Shown here piece by piece: positions 61,034 to 64,000 of a stretch of DNA of 64,000 nucleotides; position 1 is the first letter of the stretch; every line of letters starts with the position of its first letter. Where the stretch lies: assembly GCA_963787415.1 (NCBI GenBank), contig CAWBCO010000006.1, positions 1 through 64,000 on the forward strand, read 5' to 3'. The notes under the pieces were generated by a model. It did not search any database and was not told the DNA's origin. It saw only the letters and a list, made by a program, of their open reading frames with translations. The position numbers and the translations under genes are program-made. Origin of the DNA: CAVUWL01 sp963787415 (GTDB taxonomy: Bacteria; Actinomycetota; Thermoleophilia; Solirubrobacterales; 70-9).

Positions 61034-62866
61034 CTAAATCGCGCACTCCCCCTCGCCGCGCTCAACCTTGTAGGGGCTGGAGCGGTTCCAGTCGATGAAT
61101 TGCTGCATCGTCTCGAGGCTGAACTCACCTGGCAGGGTCAGCTCCTTGACCTCTGCTTCGAAGCGCTCAGCGCCGATCCGCTCGACGAAGGCGTTGAAAT
61201 CCTCACCCTCGGCGCGCTCGGACTCATAAACACGAACCCAGCGCTCAACCGCCTCGGGGACCCGCTTGGCCGGCAGCCTCGACTTCAGCCGCTTGCCAAA
61301 GATCACCTCGCCGCCCTCGTAGCTGCCGCCGATGTGGGGAATGTAGGCGGGCATCTGGCGCTCGCCCACCTTCAGCGAAGCACCGTAGAAACCGATGTTG
61401 GCGATGTGGTGCTGGCTGCAGCCGTTTGGGCAGCCGCTCATTTTGATCTGGATCCGCTTGGTCAGGGGATCGACGATCTCCATTGCCTCAACCCGCGCCT
61501 TGATCGCCCGGTTGAGCCCCATCGAGCTGGTGATCCCGAGTTTGCAACTGTCGGTGCCGGGGCAGCTGACCACATCGCTGATCTGGCGGGCGCCGGCCTC
61601 GCCGAGGTCGAGATCGACCAACCGCTGCCAGACCTCATAGAGCGTCTCCTCGCGGATCCAGCGCAAGACCAGGTTCTGCTGCACGGTGCTGCGTGCGTAG
61701 CCGCCGCTGAACTCGCGCATGATCCGCGCCAGGCCACGGAACTGCTCGGGGTTGAGGTCACCGCGGGTGATCTTCACCTCGACAGCCGCGAAGCCATCCT
61801 GGCGCTGGGCCTGCACGTTGGCCTCACAGAAGCGGTCAAACCGGGAGCGATCGCCGTTTGGCGAGGCTGAGCTGGGAGGTATCGCCGGAGCGTTGGCCTC
61901 CTCATCATCATCGAAGCGCAGCCGCTCGAGGTCAAAGTCGCGCTCGGTCACCCACTCGCCCTCCAGCTCCTCATCGACCAACTCGCGAAAGGCGTCGATC
62001 CCGATTTTGTCGACCAAGACCTTGATCCGTGCCCGCGCTCGGTTGACCCGCAGCCACTCCTGGCGGTCGAAGATACGCAGCACCGCCTCGGAGACCTTGA
62101 GGTAGTCGCCGTTGTCAGCCTCAACGAACTGATAGAGGGTGGGCGCGACCCGGGCCATGATCGAGGTGCCGCCGCCGACCCTGACCTCAAAGCCCTTGAC
62201 TCCGTCGCGCTCGCGGGAGAGGAAGGCGATGTCGTGGATGCCGCTAATCGCCCGATCCTCGGCGGAGCCGCTGAAGGCGGTCTTGATCTTGCGCGGCATC
62301 AGTTGGGTGGTCGGGTGGCGGACGAAGTAGCGCACATAGGCGCCGGCGTAGGGGGTCGGGTCAAAGACCTCATCGGCAGCGATCCCAGCCCAGGGGTCGC
62401 CGGTCACGTTGCGCACCGTGTTGCCACATCCCTCGCGCGAGGAGAGGCCGACCGCTGAGATCTCGCGCAGAAGCGACTCCATGTCGCGCAGCGGCACATG
62501 GTGGATTTGGATGTTCTGCCTGGTCGTCACGTGGCCTTTATTGAGCGGCGCGTAGCGCTCCACCACATCGGCGAATGCCTCCATCTGGGCGGGCGTCACG
62601 CCACCGAACGGCAGCTTCACCCGCACCATCTGCACATCGGCCTGGCGCTGGCCATAGACGCCCTGTTTGAGGCGGAAGCCGATGAATTCATCTTCGGGCC
62701 TATCCCCGGCGAGAAACTGCTCGGCTTCGTTATCGAAGTCATCGAACTCGCGGTCAAGGATCGGAATCACATGGCCGGGGACGTTCTCATAGGTCTCGGG
62801 GTTCTCGAGGCTGCCGGTGCGGCCCTTGCCCCGCTGCTCCTTCTGCTGATCGACGACGAGCTCCAT
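61034..62866 (-). CDS. sir: Sulfite reductase (ferredoxin), siroheme type
   Basis: The product is about 610 residues; ATG at 62866 is preferred over a TTG three codons upstream. Two nitrite/sulfite reductase half-domains are present, with FRLKQGVYGQRQADVQMVRV and GHVTTRQNIQIHHVPLRDME in the first and ARSTVQQNLVLRWI in the second. The siroheme-[4Fe-4S] ligands are in VSCPGTDSCKLGITSS and IQIKMSGCPNGCSQHHIANI. It reduces sulfite to sulfide by six electrons. A nitrite reductase cannot be fully excluded by eye, but the position directly upstream of cysH, sat and cysC argues for sulfite. Confidence 0.93.
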   Translation of the reverse strand: MELVVDQQKEQRGKGRTGSLENPETYENVPGHVIPILDREFDDFDNEAEQFLAGDRPEDEFIGFRLKQGVYGQRQADVQMVRVKLPFGGVTPAQMEAFADVVERYAPLNKGHVTTRQNIQIHHVPLRDMESLLREISAVGLSSREGCGNTVRNVTGDPWAGIAADEVFDPTPYAGAYVRYFVRHPTTQLMPRKIKTAFSGSAEDRAISGIHDIAFLSRERDGVKGFEVRVGGGTSIMARVAPTLYQFVEADNGDYLKVSEAVLRIFDRQEWLRVNRARARIKVLVDKIGIDAFRELVDEELEGEWVTERDFDLERLRFDDDEEANAPAIPPSSASPNGDRSRFDRFCEANVQAQRQDGFAAVEVKITRGDLNPEQFRGLARIMREFSGGYARSTVQQNLVLRWIREETLYEVWQRLVDLDLGEAGARQISDVVSCPGTDSCKLGITSSMGLNRAIKARVEAMEIVDPLTKRIQIKMSGCPNGCSQHHIANIGFYGASLKVGERQMPAYIPHIGGSYEGGEVIFGKRLKSRLPAKRVPEAVERWVRVYESERAEGEDFNAFVERIGAERFEAEVKELTLPGEFSLETMQQFIDWNRSSPYKVERGEGECAI

Positions 62867-62905
62867 CAGGAGCAAAATAGCAAAACCCGACCGGGATTCC
62901 GGTAT

Positions 62906-63292
62906 TTACTCCTGCGAAGCTTGATTTCGAGCCTGCAAGATCGACGCCGCCTCGCCCGACTCGGCGATGTATCCATCGTCTGGTTCAAGAGGCAGCCCGG
63001 CCTCAGCCCAGGCCTCGATCCCGCCGGCAAGGGTGGCGACCCGATAGCCATCGGCCTCAAAAGCCGCGGCCGCCATCTCGGAGCGGTTGTCGCCCCGGCA
63101 GTAGAAAACGACGGGCCGCTCGCGCTCGATCTCCGCCGCCCGCGAGCTCAAAACGTCAAGTCCGATATGGGTGGCGCCCGCGATCCGCCCCGCTTGCCAC
63201 TCGTGGTCGGCCCGCACATCGATGAGCTGGGCTCCGCCGGCGACCAATTTGCGGACCTGCTCGGGGGTATATGCGTCGGACTCGGTGCTCAC
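62906..63292 (-). CDS. Rhodanese-like domain protein
   Basis: The GTG at 63292 (VSTESDAYTPEQVRKLV) is preferred; a TTG ten codons earlier is the alternative. The single rhodanese domain has AQLIDVRADHEWQAGRIAGA and the active-site Cys in RPVVFYCRGDNRSEMAAAAF (C75 counted from the longer start), followed by GYRVATLAGGIEAWAEAGLP. Such proteins move sulfane sulfur. It sits upstream of sir on the same strand with a gap of about 40 bp, so it is likely the first gene of the sulfur operon, perhaps handling the sulfide produced (inference). Confidence 0.9.
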   Translation of the reverse strand: MSTESDAYTPEQVRKLVAGGAQLIDVRADHEWQAGRIAGATHIGLDVLSSRAAEIERERPVVFYCRGDNRSEMAAAAFEADGYRVATLAGGIEAWAEAGLPLEPDDGYIAESGEAASILQARNQASQE

Positions 63293-63391
63293 CGCTAGAA
63301 ATCTAGCCGAGGCTGAAGCCAAGCCGGGCTACCGCTGGGCCAAGCACCAAGTCGAGGCGGCCCCGCCGGCGGCGGGCGGGTCCCACCACCC

Positions 63392-63601
63392 TTAGTCGAT
63401 CTCGGTTCCCTCGATCAGGAACGCAACGCGCACGTGCGCACGGTACTCATCGAGGTTCTCGCCGCGGATTCCGGTCGAGACGATGTCGACGGCACGAATG
63501 TTGCGCAGGGTGCCCTGAGCCTGGCTCAGGGCCTGTTTCGCGGCGTCATCGGTGGAGGTCTTTGAGCTACCGACCAACTCAATGATTTTTACGACTGCCA
63601 T
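63392..63601 (-). CDS. Dodecin (flavin-binding)
   Basis: The 69-residue protein matches the dodecin family in length and layout: VVKIIELVGSSKTSTDDAAK, then IRAVDIVSTGIRGENLDEYR and AHVRVAFLIEGTEID. Dodecins form hollow 12-mers that bind flavins (or CoA) and buffer them against light damage. GAAGGAGGAGCGAT before the ATG is a strong ribosome site. It overlaps the end of the small ORF upstream by 13 bp. About 70 bp separate its stop from the rhodanese frame. Confidence 0.92.
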   Translation of the reverse strand: MAVVKIIELVGSSKTSTDDAAKQALSQAQGTLRNIRAVDIVSTGIRGENLDEYRAHVRVAFLIEGTEID

Positions 63602-63783
63602 ATCGCTCCTCCTTCTAGATCCTGGACAGTGCTCTGTGTCCCAACTCCCTCAATCAGCGCCGCCCGTTGCCAGGGGTTGTGGCGCTGCGGCGCACTTCCC
63701 GGCGAGAGCCGGGTCTCAGCCTCAAAACGCTCAATCGCGACTGCGATCGCGGCTGCCTCCTCTGCATGGGCGGACTCAACCAT
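63589..63783 (-). CDS. Small protein resembling the acyl-CoA carboxylase epsilon subunit
   Basis: The 64-residue frame has the pattern ESAHAEEAAAIAVAIERFEA, then PQRHNPWQRAALIEGVG. A short AEEAAAIxxAIxRF helix followed by a W-x-RAAxxEG motif is what one sees in small ORFs after carboxyltransferase genes in Thermoleophilia and in AccE-like peptides. The upstream partner would lie beyond the window's right edge. Nothing is recognisable on 63784-64000. It overlaps the dodecin start by 13 bp. Confidence 0.6.
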   Translation of the reverse strand: MVESAHAEEAAAIAVAIERFEAETRLSPGSAPQRHNPWQRAALIEGVGTQSTVQDLEGGAIWQS

Positions 63784-64000
63784 CCCGCAGAGCCTAGTCC
63801 GATGCCCGCTTCGATGGAGGGAGTCGCACTTGGGGCGGCTCAGAACCAGCTGAGCGCTGCCAACGACAGTGGAAGCTGTTCATCTCGGTTGAGCAACGAT
63901 CAGGGCGGCGGCGCCGTTTCCGATCAAACGCTCTCAGGGCACCCCGGCAGCACTTGCACGGCTCCTTGCTGCCCGAAGCGATCCTCGATCGACCTTGCCA

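Noticed and set aside
60398..61870. Plus-strand open frame of 490 codons
   Set aside because: It is antisense to cysH and sir, both clearly coding on the other strand; composition is typical of a mirror frame.

Overview
The window reads as high-GC actinobacterial DNA, most likely from the class Thermoleophilia (Solirubrobacterales and relatives). This is inferred from several things: large exported proteins that join NHL-type beta-propellers to repeated fibronectin-like modules, TetR regulators with a MarR-like C-terminus, an assimilatory APS-reductase sulfur pathway, and the frequent GTG/TTG starts. No rRNA or marker gene is present to fix the taxonomy.

The window splits at the tRNA-Phe gene (41369-41441). 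Everything to its left looks accessory. In order it holds: a frameshifted replication-relaxation gene cut by the left edge; a NERD-domain protein; a regulator cluster with four intact TetR-family genes, one decapitated TetR and a tandem PadR protein, including a 330-bp segment duplicated at 1684 and 4372; a 15.7-kb operon of five very large exported proteins on the minus strand (24.4 to 8.8 kb); a block of broken mobile DNA (nucleotidyltransferase remnant, IS66, IS110); small and large secreted proteins; an intact IS110; a broken conjugative coupling protein; an M48-like peptidase; two excisionase-like HTH genes; and a tyrosine integrase next to the 3' end of tRNA-Phe. Together these suggest an integrated conjugative element, now decaying, that entered at tRNA-Phe. 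Its far end is not visible.

To the right of the tRNA the genes are compact and mostly intact and look like core chromosome. They are a GH15-like secreted glycosidase (frameshifted), a methyltransferase, a GNAT enzyme, a folP/helicase/LOG-family operon, a HAD phosphatase, a DtxR/MntR-type metalloregulator, an aminotransferase with sucD-sucC, a second HAD enzyme, a biotin carboxylase/BCCP fusion, a repeat-rich secreted protein, a PHP phosphoesterase, a full sulfate-assimilation run (rhodanese, sir, cysH, sat, cysC), dodecin and a small ACC-epsilon-like ORF.

The most unusual features are the translationally coupled exported-protein operon, whose two-gene unit (propeller protein plus about 920-residue protein) is present twice in tandem; a shared Cys-containing, strongly basic C-terminal tail on three exported proteins; a secreted protein with a possible Cys-His-Asn peptidase core; and the duplicated 330-bp segment in the TetR cluster. 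Single-base frameshifts are numerous left of 43 kb and absent from the core genes I checked to the right. All assignments come from reading the sequence; no database search was run.
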